Assembly (NCBI GenBank): GCA_049724395.1
Contig: JAUGWO010000129.1
Span: 62,001 to 126,000, forward strand
DNA: 64,000 bases
Source: Spongospora subterranea f. sp. subterranea
Taxonomy: Eukaryota > Endomyxa: Phytomyxea > Phytomyxea > Plasmodiophorida
Reading direction: 5' to 3'
The first letter of the stretch is position 1. Every line of letters starts with the position of its first letter. The notes under the pieces were generated by a model. It did not search any database, was not told the origin of the DNA, and saw only the letters and a list, made by a program, of their open reading frames with translations. The translations under genes were made by a program, and so were the position numbers. Shown piece after piece: positions 44,781 through 57,527 of this stretch.

Positions 44781-46962
44781 TGTCTAACAGGCAAGAACCC
44801 TTAACCATCCTAACGACATCACCCTCATCATCACTTAAATTGCACTACCCACAAATTTCCAAACCAGTTCCAAACAACGATCTTCCATCAAAACACATAA
44901 ACGCTCCAAATTTCAAACAAGATCAAGTTGCGTCACAAGCTAGCGACCACAAAAAATTGGATTGTCAAACTTGAAAAATAAGCTTATTCCAAACAGAAAC
45001 TCGGTATCGACCAGTTATGATCGACCAGTTATTTTGAAACGGAGCGAGTAGATAATGCTGTAGAACATCAACCCTTCACCTGTACTCGTTCAACGAGAGA
45101 ATGAACCTTTCCAGCGAGTAGGACATGATCCCTGAAAATAACAGCCGACTTCCCAGCAGACACTCAGGATGCGCTCCAACAAATTGGTCAAATATAGTCT
45201 CAGGGCCATCCACGTAAGCTTCATCATCTTCACCCTTTCAACGATTCTTAACAGTTTTTCTTTTCCTTGGCGGAGCTTATCTACATTGAGCGCTTGGCAA
45301 TTCGCTAGAACTGGATCGAATAGGTTATTGAACTCTTCTCCTCTTGTAACTTTTCCTTTCTCCAAACAATATTCCTTTTTTTGGAATACAAAAACAGACT
45401 CAGCTACTTAACCCGAGATACGAGCAACAAAATTACACTATCAATTCAAGGGTGCATCGTGTCTGCACCTTTGTTAGCAACAGGGCACTTTTTGCTGGCG
45501 AGCTCTATGATTATCGCCGCATCTTGTCAACGCTGATCTACATAAAGCAGCCGAGCCATTGTGATCTCTTCCTCGTATGTAATAGCATCAGATCAACTAC
45601 ATGTTAATATCTTTTTTCAAGAAACGCCCTCTTTTCTGAACATTTGTAAAATAACGCTAGAGCTCGGGGCTGTACCTTGAATAGGTTCACAAGATTGTTC
45701 GAATATCGCATTCATGAGCGAAAACCTTTTATAAATGTATTCAATTGACGATAATAACTCGTCCTTCAATCCTGTTTCAAGCTTGGATAAATATCGAATA
45801 GCGAACATCACGTTTGGCCGGAAATACGATGCTGTTGTACGCCGATAAGTCCACGTCTGGTTATTACCTTGAATTTGGTCGGTTTACTTGGCATCCACAA
45901 GAGTCGGATAGTCGTTGGGTAAATTTGATTTTCTGGGAGCACGTTGCATATCGAGGCATGAGGCGATGAAACCACTCAACCTCATGCTCAACAATCTAAA
46001 AGCGGCACTGTTCACTGGAATGGGCCCGGGCAAATTGACAATAAAAATAAAGCCGTTTCGCTTCCCTTTGTCACTTGTTCCTTCTTCACCTTCACTTTTC
46101 ATCTCCCCTTTTCCTTCTCATATATTCTCTTCCCTTCATGGTGGCCCCCATCGAGGTCGACCACAGCAAAACTTGAAGCCCGAAAATGGTCGTGATTGTG
46201 AACGTGGTCACCAGTAACACTGTGAAAATCACTCTATCGACCGTTGGTTCTGCTGTATAAAACAACACGTTCCCCGGAACCAATCTCGTTATTCCTTGGT
46301 GTAAACTCGATTCCCTGATGTACTTGAAGGGGCTTTCCTACAACGAATAATATTAGGGCGATGTCAGATATATCAATGTCCGTCACGGAGTCCGTGTAGG
46401 ACGACCATCAGATGTGTGGAATCGGATCATCACGTGTCATTCGGTTAGATGGTTTGTCGACTCCGTTTAGCTGTTTTGGTAATCCCAGTGTATTATCGTG
46501 CTTGTGTATAGCCAACACACGATAATCCATGAGAGGGTCGCCCATTTAGTTCATCTGAGAACACACCACCCCTCATTTAGGTCGACAGGTTTAGCGAATG
46601 TGAATCGCAATGAAACTGTTTAGTCAACCACGAGGGGGACATCAACTATATTACTCGCTTGTGATGATGCCCAACTCCATGATTGGTCCATTGTATGCGA
46701 GTATTATGACAAATCTTACCAGCCCGGTCAATGTTTACAGTGAACGATGGTGATGAATCGCCCCAGATTCATCACTATCGTCCAATCCCGCCAACAACCT
46801 GATTGACTCACCGTCTTTGTGAACTTGATCTAATAGTTGGGCGCAGATTGAAGCAATCCCTATACCCATTGCCGTTAACGGTCGTCTATCTGATATCTGC
46901 AAGAGGGACTTCGACATTTCACCAACCGCAGATCGGCGATATAATCGCAATAAAAACACATT
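44781..46962. other. Long region with a repeat copy and unrecognised frames
   Basis: Apart from the repeat at 45,150-45,370 I see only short frames: 45,617-45,811 (minus), 45,915-46,217 (plus, MGKFDFLGARCISRHEAMK) and 46,735-46,959 (minus, RSAVGEMSKSLLQISDRRPL). None resembles a known family. The string cgtcacggagtccg near 46,382 recurs near 49,516, which may be a trace of a small dispersed repeat. No RNA gene was found. Confidence 0.35.
45150..45370 (-). repeat. Repeated segment, copy 2
   Basis: Partner of 43,010-43,270, with shared ggttattgaactctt and gcgcttggcaat. On minus it reads RGEEFNNLFDPVLANCQALN and then KLTWMALRLYLTNLLERIL, a Leu-rich amphipathic stretch. Confidence 0.75.
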
Positions 46963-49377
46963 TTATTCTCTAACTAATAGTACAACCGATTCGCAATGTT
47001 CAGTGTGAGGGAACATGTCGACCAGAGTAGCTTTGATCGGGCGGAAGGCGGCGCCCGGTCGCTTATCGGATTCGGGACGCAGGAGGGCGGTGAGATCCAC
47101 CGCCATGGATTTGGGATTACACGAGACATAGACGAGCCGCTTGATCTGGGAGCAAGAACGAATGGTCTTCAATACCGACTTGTGTAAACCGGGACGAGGA
47201 GGGTCAACGACACACACCACATTGGGCGTTGCCGATGGCGGACATGACGACAATCGTTCCTTAATTCCAGCAGATAACGTGTCCTGAACACAGTGAACGA
47301 ACGCGCAAATCAGGAAGCGTTTTTTGTGGCGAACTCAACAACGCGATGACTACCTCAGCTTTACCGACAAAGAATCGGCAGCGATCGAGCCCATTGCGTG
47401 CTGCGTTCTCACGAGCGTCATTGACCGCTGATTCGATCAGCTCGAACCCGGCGACTTCAGATACACGATCGTGAAGAGACATTCCGATAGTGCCTGGAAC
47501 AGAGGGTGTGAGGAGAACGGGCCAGGATGACAGATATTGACAATTGGGATTTACCTGTCCCGCAGCAAACATCGGTCAATATTGTATAGGACGATGGGGA
47601 CGACAAGGGCTCCTCGGGGATCGACCACGATCCGACAATATCGTAGAGGAGCCGAGCCGCTTGAGTATTGACCTGGTCGGGCAGCTCGTTATCGAAACGA
47701 ACGACGACACGGTTAAAGGCGAAGTACCTGAAAGAATGAGGATGGCTGGATCTGGAACTGATATGGCCCAAGATATTCAACTATATAGGGGTCCCCTAAT
47801 ATAAGGTCATAGGGCAGATCGGTCGGGACGATATTGCCATATCCTGAAAACGACTAAGGGCGGGAGAGGTTATTAGAACAGGAGGCAGAGGGCGGGAGCA
47901 ACGCGATCGCCAACGGACCTGGATGGAGATACTCCTGATGGACCACGATCGCCCATCGAACGACTCCGAGCTGTAGGTATCGGCCGGCCATCGTAGCGCG
48001 ATCCGCTCCTTCAACGCCGTCACTTCCGTATCGGATAATCGTGATAAATCGGCTGAGAACGCCAACATAACCGAACTGGTTGTCGCCGCTGTCCTAATCT
48101 GAGCCGACGACGTTAATCGCGTGAACGACGGTGGGATTGATGAAAACGCCTCACCAATATCCGCCTCCAAACCCCAGTCGATTCACTGTCATTGCCCATC
48201 TGTTGGAAAGCGGCATAACCCGATTGCCGAATGAACTCCTCCACATCTTTGGCGATCCTGGCCGTGATCTCCGGCAGATTGACAGCCGTCGACCCCGATT
48301 CGATAACTAGCCGACCAGCGTGACGACCGATATTGAATCCAACACAGATTTCATCGGCCATGTTCAGTCCGATGGTCAAATCGTTCTTATTGCGATAGCC
48401 TGTTGCGAATTTAGCGAATTGAACCCCAGATGGTGTTGAACGATGAACCCGACCCTGTTGGCCATTGGCCCAGCCGTGAATGCTCTCGATCGGGCACGCC
48501 ATGAACGGGGACAGCGCTGTGGTCTCCACCTCGACCGACGACACCACATCCAGCGACTGGTAATCGTGGAGCTGGGCGACAACGGCCTGACGACCCACAC
48601 CTGAGCCACAACATCCGTATTTTAGAACATCAATGAACGGGGGCCATGGATCGACAGCAATCATCACCCTTGAGATCGAGTGTTGGATAGCTGGCCGCTG
48701 ATAGCTTATAATCCTTACGAAGACTGGCGATGATTGACGTCAATGCATCTTGTAATAGTTTAAATTTCTTGGCCAATTGCGTTTGATAATCGAATTTCAA
48801 CCATGGCGTCACCACGTCAGGTATTGACTTAACAATTGTCTCCTGATAATCCGCTACACCCGAATTTCGAAGTTTCTTTGTCGTAGATTTCTGGTAAGAA
48901 TCCTCGCGTAATCTCTTCTGGGAACTGGTTTCGTTCTGTCGTCAATTGCAGGGATTAGATCCGACGAAAACCACAGCCAGAGAAAACCCAACCACGAATG
49001 GGCATTCCTGAATGGTATACGGCAGTTCGGAATCCTGTCGTTTGAGCGCTTTTAGCCTCTCCAGAGCGGCGTCGCGATCATTCTCGGATTGGAATGTGAT
49101 CACGCCATGACTCCGATTAGGTTTCTGATGAAATTCGAAAATCGATGTGAACGGGCGAACTATATGGGAAATCTATGAAACGAAGAACTGACCTTGAAAA
49201 CCGCAAGAAACTGAGTGACGTTGGCTTCTTCAACCTGATGAAGATAATGAGCAACATTATACATTCTGATCTACATCTAGCACATACGAATGCCTGCATC
49301 CTGGCGACATTAAGGTATGATGGAACTGGGTGAATACGTAATGCACATAGCCCTTGGACAGCAGCAGATTTACTCAT
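46963..49377 (-). CDS. tRNA (uracil-5-)-methyltransferase, TRMT2A type
   Basis: Minus-strand gene with short introns. It makes 5-methyluridine (T54) in tRNA using S-adenosylmethionine. N-terminal RRM: from MSKSAAVQGL at 49,377, VPSYLNVARMQAF, VEEANVTQFLAVFK and HGVITFQSENDRDAALERLK. Then a coiled-coil linker near 48,700-48,900, the central TRAM-like part (VQFAKFATGYRNKNDLTIGL, DEICVGFNIGRHAGRLVIES) and the Rossmann domain: GPYQFQIQPSSFFQVNTQAA, TILTDVCCGTGTIGMSLHDR, VVDPPRPGLHKSVLKTIR and VYVSCNPKSMAVDL with the catalytic cysteine, ending in HTEHCESVVLLVRE. The RRM plus methyltransferase architecture is that of TRMT2A/TRMT2B rather than yeast Trm2. All key residues are present. Exact intron borders were not all fixed. 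Confidence 0.9.
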
Positions 49378-49585
49378 TATTATCTGGGGCCACGATATCG
49401 CCCTGGGATCGAATACTCCCAGTCACGGTCTGAATACAAATGGCACAATTTATTCGGTCGAAAACGTGCCTTAGGATCTTGACTGGAACGGGTTGGAGCC
49501 GGCGGGGTCTCCGGACCCCGTCACGGAGTCCGGGTGATGATCATGGCTCTGGAAAGCAATCGGCCACAGCAAAGGCCCTGCGTGT

Positions 49586-50342
49586 TTGATTGTCGTGATG
49601 CCCGGGCCTGTGGCGATGCCTGGAATGGCGATGCCTGAGATGGCGATGCCTGAGATGGCGACGGGTTCGAGCAAGCGATCGTTGACCTCATCGCATTTAT
49701 CGGATCAGGACATGATCTGCCTATTGGATCGGATCTCGTGTCAGTGCGATCCGCTCGCCGACTGTCTGGCCAGATCTTCTGGCGCCATATTGAATCGGGG
49801 AGCAATCTCCAGTCTCATCATATCGCTCAAACGCCGATGGAAAAGATGGCCGTCCAAAGACGCATCTAACGAAATGAACTTATTATCAAATTGGATCGTT
49901 ATTTCCTTTCAGCGTTTATTCAATCAACAGGTTTCGTCTATTGATCATTATCGATAGCGATGTTCTAAAATCCGTTTTTAGATCGCCAATGATCAAACAC
50001 CCGCGATTCTCAACGACGCCTCTATTTACCATGAATTTATGAATGTTCAATCTCGTGCTGTTCGTCGCGTGTTCAATGCGATTCCTTATATTGTTGGCGA
50101 TCAACAAGTAAATCGGTCATCGTCTCCAGGTGATATATAATCGTGTTCTCTGTACGATAGTGATTGACCAACGTATTTCGCTCTGTCAGCGCTGTTGGAG
50201 GCATTAGAAGCACAACGGCAGGCGAGGTTTAATGTGTGGAACGATGAGATGGAAAAAGAAGAGAATGGGTTGGTGATCTTGATGACTATACGACGGCGAT
50301 ATCGGTTAATTGGTTTATTACAGGAAAATGGGGCCGTTTTCT
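49586..50342 (+). CDS. Unrecognised gene, at least three exons
   Basis: Exon-like stretches on plus: 49,670-49,930 (SHLSDQDMICLLDRISCQCD, LADCLARSSGAILNRGAI, LISLKRRWKRW), 49,981-50,108 in another frame (IANDQTPAILNDASIYHEFM, VRRVFNAIPYIVGDQQ), and about 50,185-50,342 (ALLEALEAQRQARFNVWNDE, GLVILMTIRRRYRLIGLLQE). They are separated by possible introns (for example gtttcgtct...tttttag before 49,981 and gtaaatcgg... after 50,107), all in a consistent order and of normal composition. The protein looks helical, about 200-240 residues. I could not assign a family; the start is not certain. Confidence 0.4.
49598..49665 (+). repeat. 15-bp minisatellite
   Basis: Three to four tandem copies of gatggcgatgcctga in the 5' part of the unrecognised plus-strand gene; in frame it would encode repeated Met-Pro-Glu-Met-Ala units. 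Confidence 0.8.
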
Positions 50343-51385
50343 AATCTTCACCTGTCTATACCGGTGTCGAATCTGGACACCGTTCAGGTTTGACCATTCA
50401 CTGTCGTTTGTTGTGAATCGGGTTCATGACATCATGGTGACAGCGAGAGATTTGCCCATCGTGTTCGCATCGTGTCTACCTGTACTGCACCGATTGCCTG
50501 ATCTGGGTGGTTCCCAACCCGAGCGAGATGCCCCAGATCACACTGCCCATTGACATCAAGATTATCGCCAAGAAGAAGGAATGGGTAATTTGTGCATTGC
50601 TGATTATCACACACCACATTTACTGGGTGGTCGTCCGCTAGGCTAAAAAATGCACAGCTGTCCATTCCTGTATTGTCGCACCCAAATCTGCATCATTCAT
50701 GGAGTTTCCTTCTGAAATGACCCAACTCAGTATGCTGAATTCGGGTGCTGTTGGTGTAGGCTTGGCTGACTTTGCCTTTGGATAATTAGGGGCATTTGAT
50801 CCATCATATACTTTGATATTGAGTATCCTAGCGCTGACGCGCTCGATATGCAATCAGACGAAGCCCTGCCAAGGCTCAAATCCCTCAGGACACTAATCGT
50901 CGTCGATAGCACATGTGCAGGTGTAAAGAGATAATGTGTCTCAAATGTCATGAGCTTCATTGACCACGGGATGGTGCAGGGGCTAGGCAGATCATGCGAG
51001 ACGATAATCTCAAAGGGTTGCCTTGCGTTGCGCTGAAGAGCAGGCATACGACGTTCTGGAAGGTGGAATCATGTGCTGTGTCGGTGTCGCACGATCTCAA
51101 ATTCGTTTCCAAAATTTGTAGTTTACACATCACGGTCCAGCATTTCTCGGAACCATTGAAGCCATTTACTACTTTATGATTGACTTCTTCGAGAGGACGG
51201 AGGGCCACGCCTATGATGGCAGATACGATGACCTCATGCTTCTATATGTGCATCAATTGCGCCGTGTAGAGACCAGTGTCATCAAGAAACCGCTCGCTTG
51301 GAAAAATTAATAATGACCTCCAATACCACTTTCAAACATAACATGCCACAATTTGTATTGCTCAACTAAGGCAACAGTATTTCGT
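50343..51385. other. Unassigned region
   Basis: Minus frames 50,432-50,665 and 50,638-50,853 read like fragments of one eroded or spliced coding sequence (GDNLDVNGQCDLGHLARVGN; NIKVYDGSNAPNYPKAKSAK), but splice sites and family could not be settled. A second minus frame covers 50,957-51,208. A real, unrecognised minus-strand gene is possible. Confidence 0.3.
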
Positions 51386-53460
51386 TCATCGTTTTTTCAT
51401 TTTCTTTTGGCTTATCTGGTGAATTGCGTCTGATGTAGAAATTTTGCGCTTAAGTCCTTTTACGATAGCGGATGATTGCGACATTCCGGCCTCGCTTTGG
51501 CTGCACGAAATCAGGCCATTCTCTATATGGTTTTTGATTTTTGTTGATAGGAAGCGTAGTGAACGCGCGTTTGTTTCCGATTTCAGAATAGAAGCTGCCG
51601 ACTGTTTACGACCACTTGTGATTGCAGTTTCAAGTGTTTCTGCATCATCGTCAACGTGGGTGGTACCTCCAATATTCGATTCACTGTAGGCTTTGTTGAG
51701 CAGCGTTTGCCCTTTGTTATTTTTGATGGCGATTCCGTCCTCAACCAGTGCCTGTATTTGCCCTAACCAAACTAACTTGAAATTACTCACAAAAGTTCGG
51801 TGCAGTTGTTATCTACTTCGAATTTCTTGATAAGAGAGACCTGACTCCCGGAAGAATGCATTGAAAAACCTGTGCGGAGCACTTCCATGAAGAATCAGGC
51901 AAATTTCGAATTGTAGACGCAGCGCTGTGAAACATTTGATCGAACCTCGAATATCATTTACTTGGAAAGACGGATACCTTTTTGGTTATCAAAATCTGGG
52001 GATTTATGTAGCGCAATCAACTTATTCAGTCGGTCTGGAACAGTTTCAGAACAAAATCCACAAAAACCAATCTAAAAATACCCGCTGCTCGAGGCCAAGT
52101 TAATCTGATCTCCTGAGGGGTATATTGAAATACTCCATTTTTCACTGCTGCTAGCAGTTCCTGAATTTCCATGAAAGACATCACTTGTGATGTTTGCTCG
52201 TTGTGGGCGGTGTCAGTTGTTTCATCAGCCTGAGGAAGATGAAACGTTTTAACTATTGCCAATTGATAGATTTCAATACTGACCGGGAGACGGGATTGTG
52301 CTTTTTTCTTATCTTTCACTAAGTCTAGTTAAATTTCAGATTCCAGCCCTCGTTGTCAGCGTACCTGGCTGATTGTCGAGGGACCTGTCTGAGTCATGGC
52401 ATAATTGGTCCTCCGTCTGACTATTCGGAACCAGTTGCAAATTCAAAAAAAACTAGTGGGTCGAACGTTGTACCATTTAGTTTCAGGTTCGATATAGTTA
52501 CATAACGTTACTGATTCGCCGACGCCGATGTTGGCCCCGTATGCTGGATGAACTTTTGGAATGCGCTCGTCGTTACTAGTACATTGACTATACTTAGCAG
52601 CAATTTCAATCTGGACAGATACCGTAAATCATAAACGGGATCAATATCCACTGGTTTACCTCGTCCTCAGCAGGGACCAGACTATGCAACGTTAATTCAT
52701 GATATGGAGTGGCGATGCTCCCGATTGCAACAACTTCTGGTTTACTAAAAAAGCGTAATTCATTATCATCAGAGGCAGGACGAAAATGAAGCGGCTCATA
52801 GTCCTGTAAAACAAAGTGACGCAAATTCATTTTATAGAAGCCTTGCCATAACCTCAGGAGTGACATCTTCACGGTAAAGAAGTTTCATTGAGAACGCTCT
52901 GTATGTATATCAAAGAGAGCTTCAGCGATTTCAACTGCAATCGTTTGACCTGTCTTCAGGAAGTGGAGGCATTGTCCCTCCCATGCTGATTAATGATCTG
53001 ATCACTTATCGACATAAACGATCATGCTGTTGTTTGACGTCATGAAACTAACTAGCAACAGTGGCTTGCGATATTTCACTTTTTGTAGGAACTGTTCTTG
53101 TGACCTGATATGGAGACATGCTGTGAATGAGATCGTTTTTGTTGTTATAGCTGGTACAAGCACTCACCTGCTTTCCTTCCGCCTTGCGAGTCAAAACGAC
53201 GTCATTCTCATGGTAGCGGACCCGGACTACGAACTTGTTAAGAGCAAGCATCTGGTGTTGACAATGATTCCATACAATTATACGTCTCAATAAGGCAGAA
53301 CATGTCTTTTCCCCCAGATTTGAACTTGCCATAAATAGCGAAGACGAGTTCTTCAAGGTACCTGTGCAAGCTGGTCGAAAGCGGGGAACAGCTTGTATCG
53401 GGATAGATTACCTTCGCTCTACTGACGGTAGGCAACCTTGATCTATCCAATCCATCATTT
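51386..53460 (-). CDS. Unrecognised multi-exon gene with Lys-rich C-terminus
   Basis: Several exon-like stretches on minus in order: KSGGKDMFCLIET near 53,300; FVVRVRYHENDVVLTRKAEG and, after a 63-nt intron, VTRTVPTKSEISQATVA (53,050-53,240); LQDYEPLHFRPASDDNELRF with VVAIGSIATPYHELTLHSLV (52,640-52,830); FMEIQELLAAVKNGVFQYTP with QEIRLTWPRAAGIF (52,060-52,190); SAPHRFFNAFFRESGLSYQE (51,830-51,880); and a last exon ending in AIHQISQKKMKKR at the stop 51,386. Size about 450-500 residues. Pieces recall replication or repair accessory proteins (DCC1 of the CTF18 clamp loader, or RNase H2 subunit B), but neither fits well enough for a call. Start and several borders are open. Confidence 0.45.
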
Positions 53461-53792
53461 TCCTTGGTTCTGGTTCAGTCGGTTGCAGAGTGTGCACCGT
53501 TATTCCGGAAATTTTTTGTTTCTTGAAGCATTCAGAGGAAAACATTCCCCTCATAAACGCGATACAGGACTGACCAAAAGTCAGCTTCAAGCCGAATCAG
53601 AAATGCAAACACCGTTGTCAAATACTAAGCCGGATCGCAGCAGATTCTTTACTAAGTTTAACGACTGGGTTGCATTGATCTCTTCCGTCTGTATCCTTTG
53701 GAGCTGAGCCTGTTTCGCCATCCTGCTTCCAATCTCTTCCTCAACTCAGCCGTCAAGCTTCAAGGACTCTATTTGGCGATTAACCAGGGCGA

Positions 53793-54690
53793 CTACTGAC
53801 AACCAACCTTACTCTCTAATGATGTATTCGGGATAGGGAAGTGCGGTCTGTTATCAGCTGTAGTATAATGTAATGTGGTAATGATGAGAGTAACGGTAAC
53901 TGTAAGTGCAGACAACGACAGGGCAACGTTACCGCTGAATGGCAAACTGGCATGGCCAATAATCAATGGCGTAACAGCAACATCTGTATCTAACAAGTAA
54001 TACGTCGAGTTGATCGTATTACGAAATGGGTGTTCAATGTCAACACACACCAGCTCGTATGCGATGAAAGCAATCAATTCCGAATCACGTGCCTGTACAA
54101 AAATAAAGTGTGGACACATTCGTACTTATTACAAGCTATTGCAGCATCGAAAAATGCAAATCTGTTTGTTGCTTCACATAATTTATACATCAGTCCTATC
54201 ATTGTTTTTATCAAATGCTTTTTATTCAGGTTGCTGTAGATGATTGAGCAGTAAATGTTTAAAATCAAAGTAGACAATAGGCCGATCCAATAGTCGCCCT
54301 CTTGTATCTGGCCTTTCTCAGGGCCCATTCGGATCCTACACTTTCTACGGTTACCTTTCTGCTAGACAGGTTTTTACAGGTCTGCACTCACTCAGTGTAC
54401 CTGTACACGACAGGCAGTGGTGTCTGCCAAGTGCCATGCATGATCAATTGACGAGTCAGTCCAAGTGCGGGGTCCGTCTAATCCGCCAACTGCGACCTGG
54501 AATTCTGCATGTAACATTGTAACCCCTTTAGCTAAATAGGAACCGTTCACCAGTACGTTATTCATATCGAATCCGGCGGTGCCTTGACGCGCGTGCCCAC
54601 TATTCTTGCATTCCAGAGGGCTTTCCAAATATACTGTTTTGCAGGTCTGGGGAACAGCCCCTGATGCTCCCCGAGAAATATTAGTGGGTT
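53793..54690 (-). CDS. Possible membrane or secreted protein, unrecognised
   Basis: Minus-strand frames 54,392-54,660 (ESPLECKNSGHARQGTAGFD, NVLVNGSYLAKGV, TMLHAEFQVAVGGLDGPRTW), 54,150-54,330 (YWIGLLSTLILNIYCSIIY, a likely transmembrane helix) and 53,793-54,080 (IIGHASLPFSGNVALSLSAL, VTVTLIITTLHYTT, a second hydrophobic stretch) can be chained by introns starting gtacact (after RVQ) and others. The gene is divergent from CHO2 with about 30-60 bp between. N-glycosylation-type NGS and Cys residues fit an extracellular domain. No family recognised. Confidence 0.4.
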
Positions 54691-54718
54691 ACTCTTGGTT
54701 CACTAATTTACAAGTGTC

Positions 54719-57401
54719 ATGACGGCCGAATTTCGTCATCGGCCACTCGGTTCCAGTGAAAATAACACTACCGCACAGTCATCGCAAGTTTCTACGATCG
54801 CAATGAAAAGAGGGTTCGATGAGCATGGACTTGCATTTGACGTGCCATCAACCATGTCGGTCTTCCATGTTCTCGCCTATCCATCGCTTTGGTCTGGCCC
54901 AACATTGATTGTTCTGCTTACGATGCTGTTCAATGTCATAACTGCATTTGCTGTGCCGACTTCTTCAACAACCGCACTGGCAGTGTTCTTTTTCTTTCGA
55001 TTATCCTACAATGTCGGTCTGGGCGTATTACTGCACTATCAAAGTAATTATCGTCTCATATCGAAGTTTGTCACAAAATGCCTTACTCGGCGTGGGAGTA
55101 AATCGTCTCAATTTATTCTCTGGCTTGCACAAGGCAGGATGTCGCATGTTCCTGATTTCAAATCAGTTCAGTACCCCGATTGCTTCAATGCATGGCTTGC
55201 ATTCCGTTTTCTCGTCGACATCGTTTTATGCAATGACGGTCTGTCATATCTAATTCTGGTGTTCAAGTGCTGGACATTGCCAGAACGATTAGGGCTCTTC
55301 GAATGCTTACAGTATCTATTGGGCATTTTACTGGCTCTCTTTAATTATTGGGCGAAGGTTGATGCCCACCGGTGCATTGGCGGTAATGTCGAAAGTTGAC
55401 GTATTGTCCGATACCTTACTAGCTTTTACCTGTAGACTATAGTTGGTATTGGGGAGACAACTTCTTCGTCCTAGATCAGCATCTTACTTTTGACGGGATA
55501 TTTGGTAAACTACTTGGTGTGGGTGTAAGACGACATTGAAAGTATTCTAATAGCACTTGTTCCACATCCCATGTATACTGTTGGGTATGCTTTATATTAT
55601 GGGTTGGCGTTAATATCTCGATCGTGTAAGCTATCCATCTTGGAATTCACTGTGTTTTCTCAGAAATAATTGTTTCTTAGATACGATTCTTATCGCGTCC
55701 CTCATTGCTCACATGCTCCAAATCGGGTTCCTTGTCTTTGTTGAAAATCCACATATTGACAGAACATGTTAGACATTTGGTCCTGCGCAACCCAGCGAAT
55801 CTGATTGCATTACAGATGGCAAGGATGAGGCCCCAATGTCCACCTCTGACACAATTCTTTATGATCCTGTTCAGGGATTGTTTCCAAGCCATTCCGATAT
55901 GCTGCTGTTTCTTCGGTTTGACGTTTTCAGAGCAAACGACCTCGCCTTGATCCTGCTGTCGGTTTACATGATCGCTATCACAATGATGCTGCCGTCGACA
56001 TCAGCATGCATCGCTCATGCTCTTTTTTGGCTCATATTACATTGGCTTGGTATAGGCATAATCCTCCGCCGGCAAAGGTTGTCGCACTCATAATTTACGA
56101 ATCTGCTCTAACTGGTTGTGTTTCAGTGATACAGGTTGGTGGAACAACCATTTTGTGAGTCAAGGACTATCGTTGCATGTCGCCTTTTTGTATGTTGTAG
56201 TTCTGCTGTGGTGTGTCTTTGCAACCTATATCATTGCCGCTTGTATAGGCATTGGAAGACATTATATAATTCAAGCCGAACTTTATATCTAGTCGCTTTT
56301 GTTAGTGATCATATCGTCCATGCTGGGCTGTGTTGATATATTGGCATGTTCTAGGGTATTTGCGCGTTACGCCTAAGCTGGTTTCCTACAACACTTGCTG
56401 ATATTTCGACCGGATGGGTCGCCAACGTTATTGGTGGAATATCATTATTGTTGATTACGCTATACAGCACAGTATCGTCATATCAGGCACTTGGCGATTT
56501 CGGAACCTTTTATGGAGATTTTTTCATCCCTTCAGATTATTATCAACCAAAGACTCGCTACCTGTAGGCAGCATCGTCTCCTCGTTGCTCTACACTTACA
56601 TTTTACAGAGGAATATACCGGTTTTTAAACAATCCAGAATGCGTTACAGGCTACGCTGGGCTTCATGGGTTAGCGTTGATTACTCAGTCTTGGACTGTGT
56701 TTTGGTTAGCTTTAACAGCTCAAGCGCTCAACTTCATTTTCATTCGGATCGTGGAAGTCCCTCATATGGAAAAAATATATGCCGACACGGTTCGTCAGGT
56801 AATTCGACTGTTTTCATTGCAAATACGTCTTTAAGTTATTCGGTAGCACACACCGGCTGAAGAATTAATACGTAATCTTGTTCTTGACAAGATCTCCGAC
56901 GAACTTATTAGTGAAGCCGAGCGTATACAAGAGCGTGCTACTCAAGAAATATTCCTTATCTACAAGCGACTAGCTAACCAGGAGTTCCAGGAAAAAGTGA
57001 CGAGTTACGCCAAAATTTCTTGTCCTGAGACAATCTCTAGTGGGATGCCGTTGAAATGTGTCTGGGTTGCGAACGAACGGCATCGCGCTACTGATTGGAT
57101 CGGTATATATAAGGTTGATGTACCATCTGCTCCAGGATTATCTAGGGGCCGATGGGTTTCCGTTCCGGACACTGATACCTGCTCCGGCGAGGTTGTGTTC
57201 CCAATGGAAAAGATGCCAAAATATCCTGGGGTCTACGAGCTGCGATATCATACTGGCCATTATCAAGTGATTGGCAAGGCAGTGTTCAAGATTTCGTCGC
57301 TAAGGAGATTATCTAAATCTGCCACTGGTATTGAATCGCAAAGCGACAAAGGCAATAATATTCCGACGTTATCTCGCAGCGCGTCCCAACATTCATCATA
57401 A
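54719..57401 (+). CDS. CHO2: Phosphatidylethanolamine N-methyltransferase, fungal CHO2 type
   Basis: Large multi-helix ER enzyme performing the first methylation from phosphatidylethanolamine toward phosphatidylcholine, using S-adenosylmethionine. ATG at 54,719. First methyltransferase half: [53 protein letters not shown], then [40 protein letters not shown] and [15 protein letters not shown], each matching the yeast protein. Second half: [33 protein letters not shown] and [17 protein letters not shown]. The C-terminal soluble part [28 protein letters not shown] and [19 protein letters not shown] is the beta-sandwich (SKICH-like) tail typical of fungal Cho2. About eight short introns. All membrane motifs are kept, so it looks functional. 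This gene is the strongest taxonomic pointer in the window. Confidence 0.93.
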
Positions 57402-57527
57402 ATAATGGTCCAGAGTTCTGTGAAGCCAGCTGTGGCTGCTGTATTCGCTAGGGAATGAACTCTTGACGCGATTTATAAAACTGTATTTCGCTGTGCAATG
57501 AGGGATATCAGCGTGTTTTTCTAACAA

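Noticed and set aside
48376-48667. Second and third minus-strand frames of 67-77 codons, Arg/Ser-rich
   Set aside because: They lie over a TRMT2A exon that reads well in another frame (NKNDLTIGL...), so they are shadows.
53438-53707. Plus-strand frame MIYPIHHFPWFWF...
   Set aside because: It opposes the 5' exons of the minus-strand gene ending at 51,386 and has no protein similarity; judged chance.
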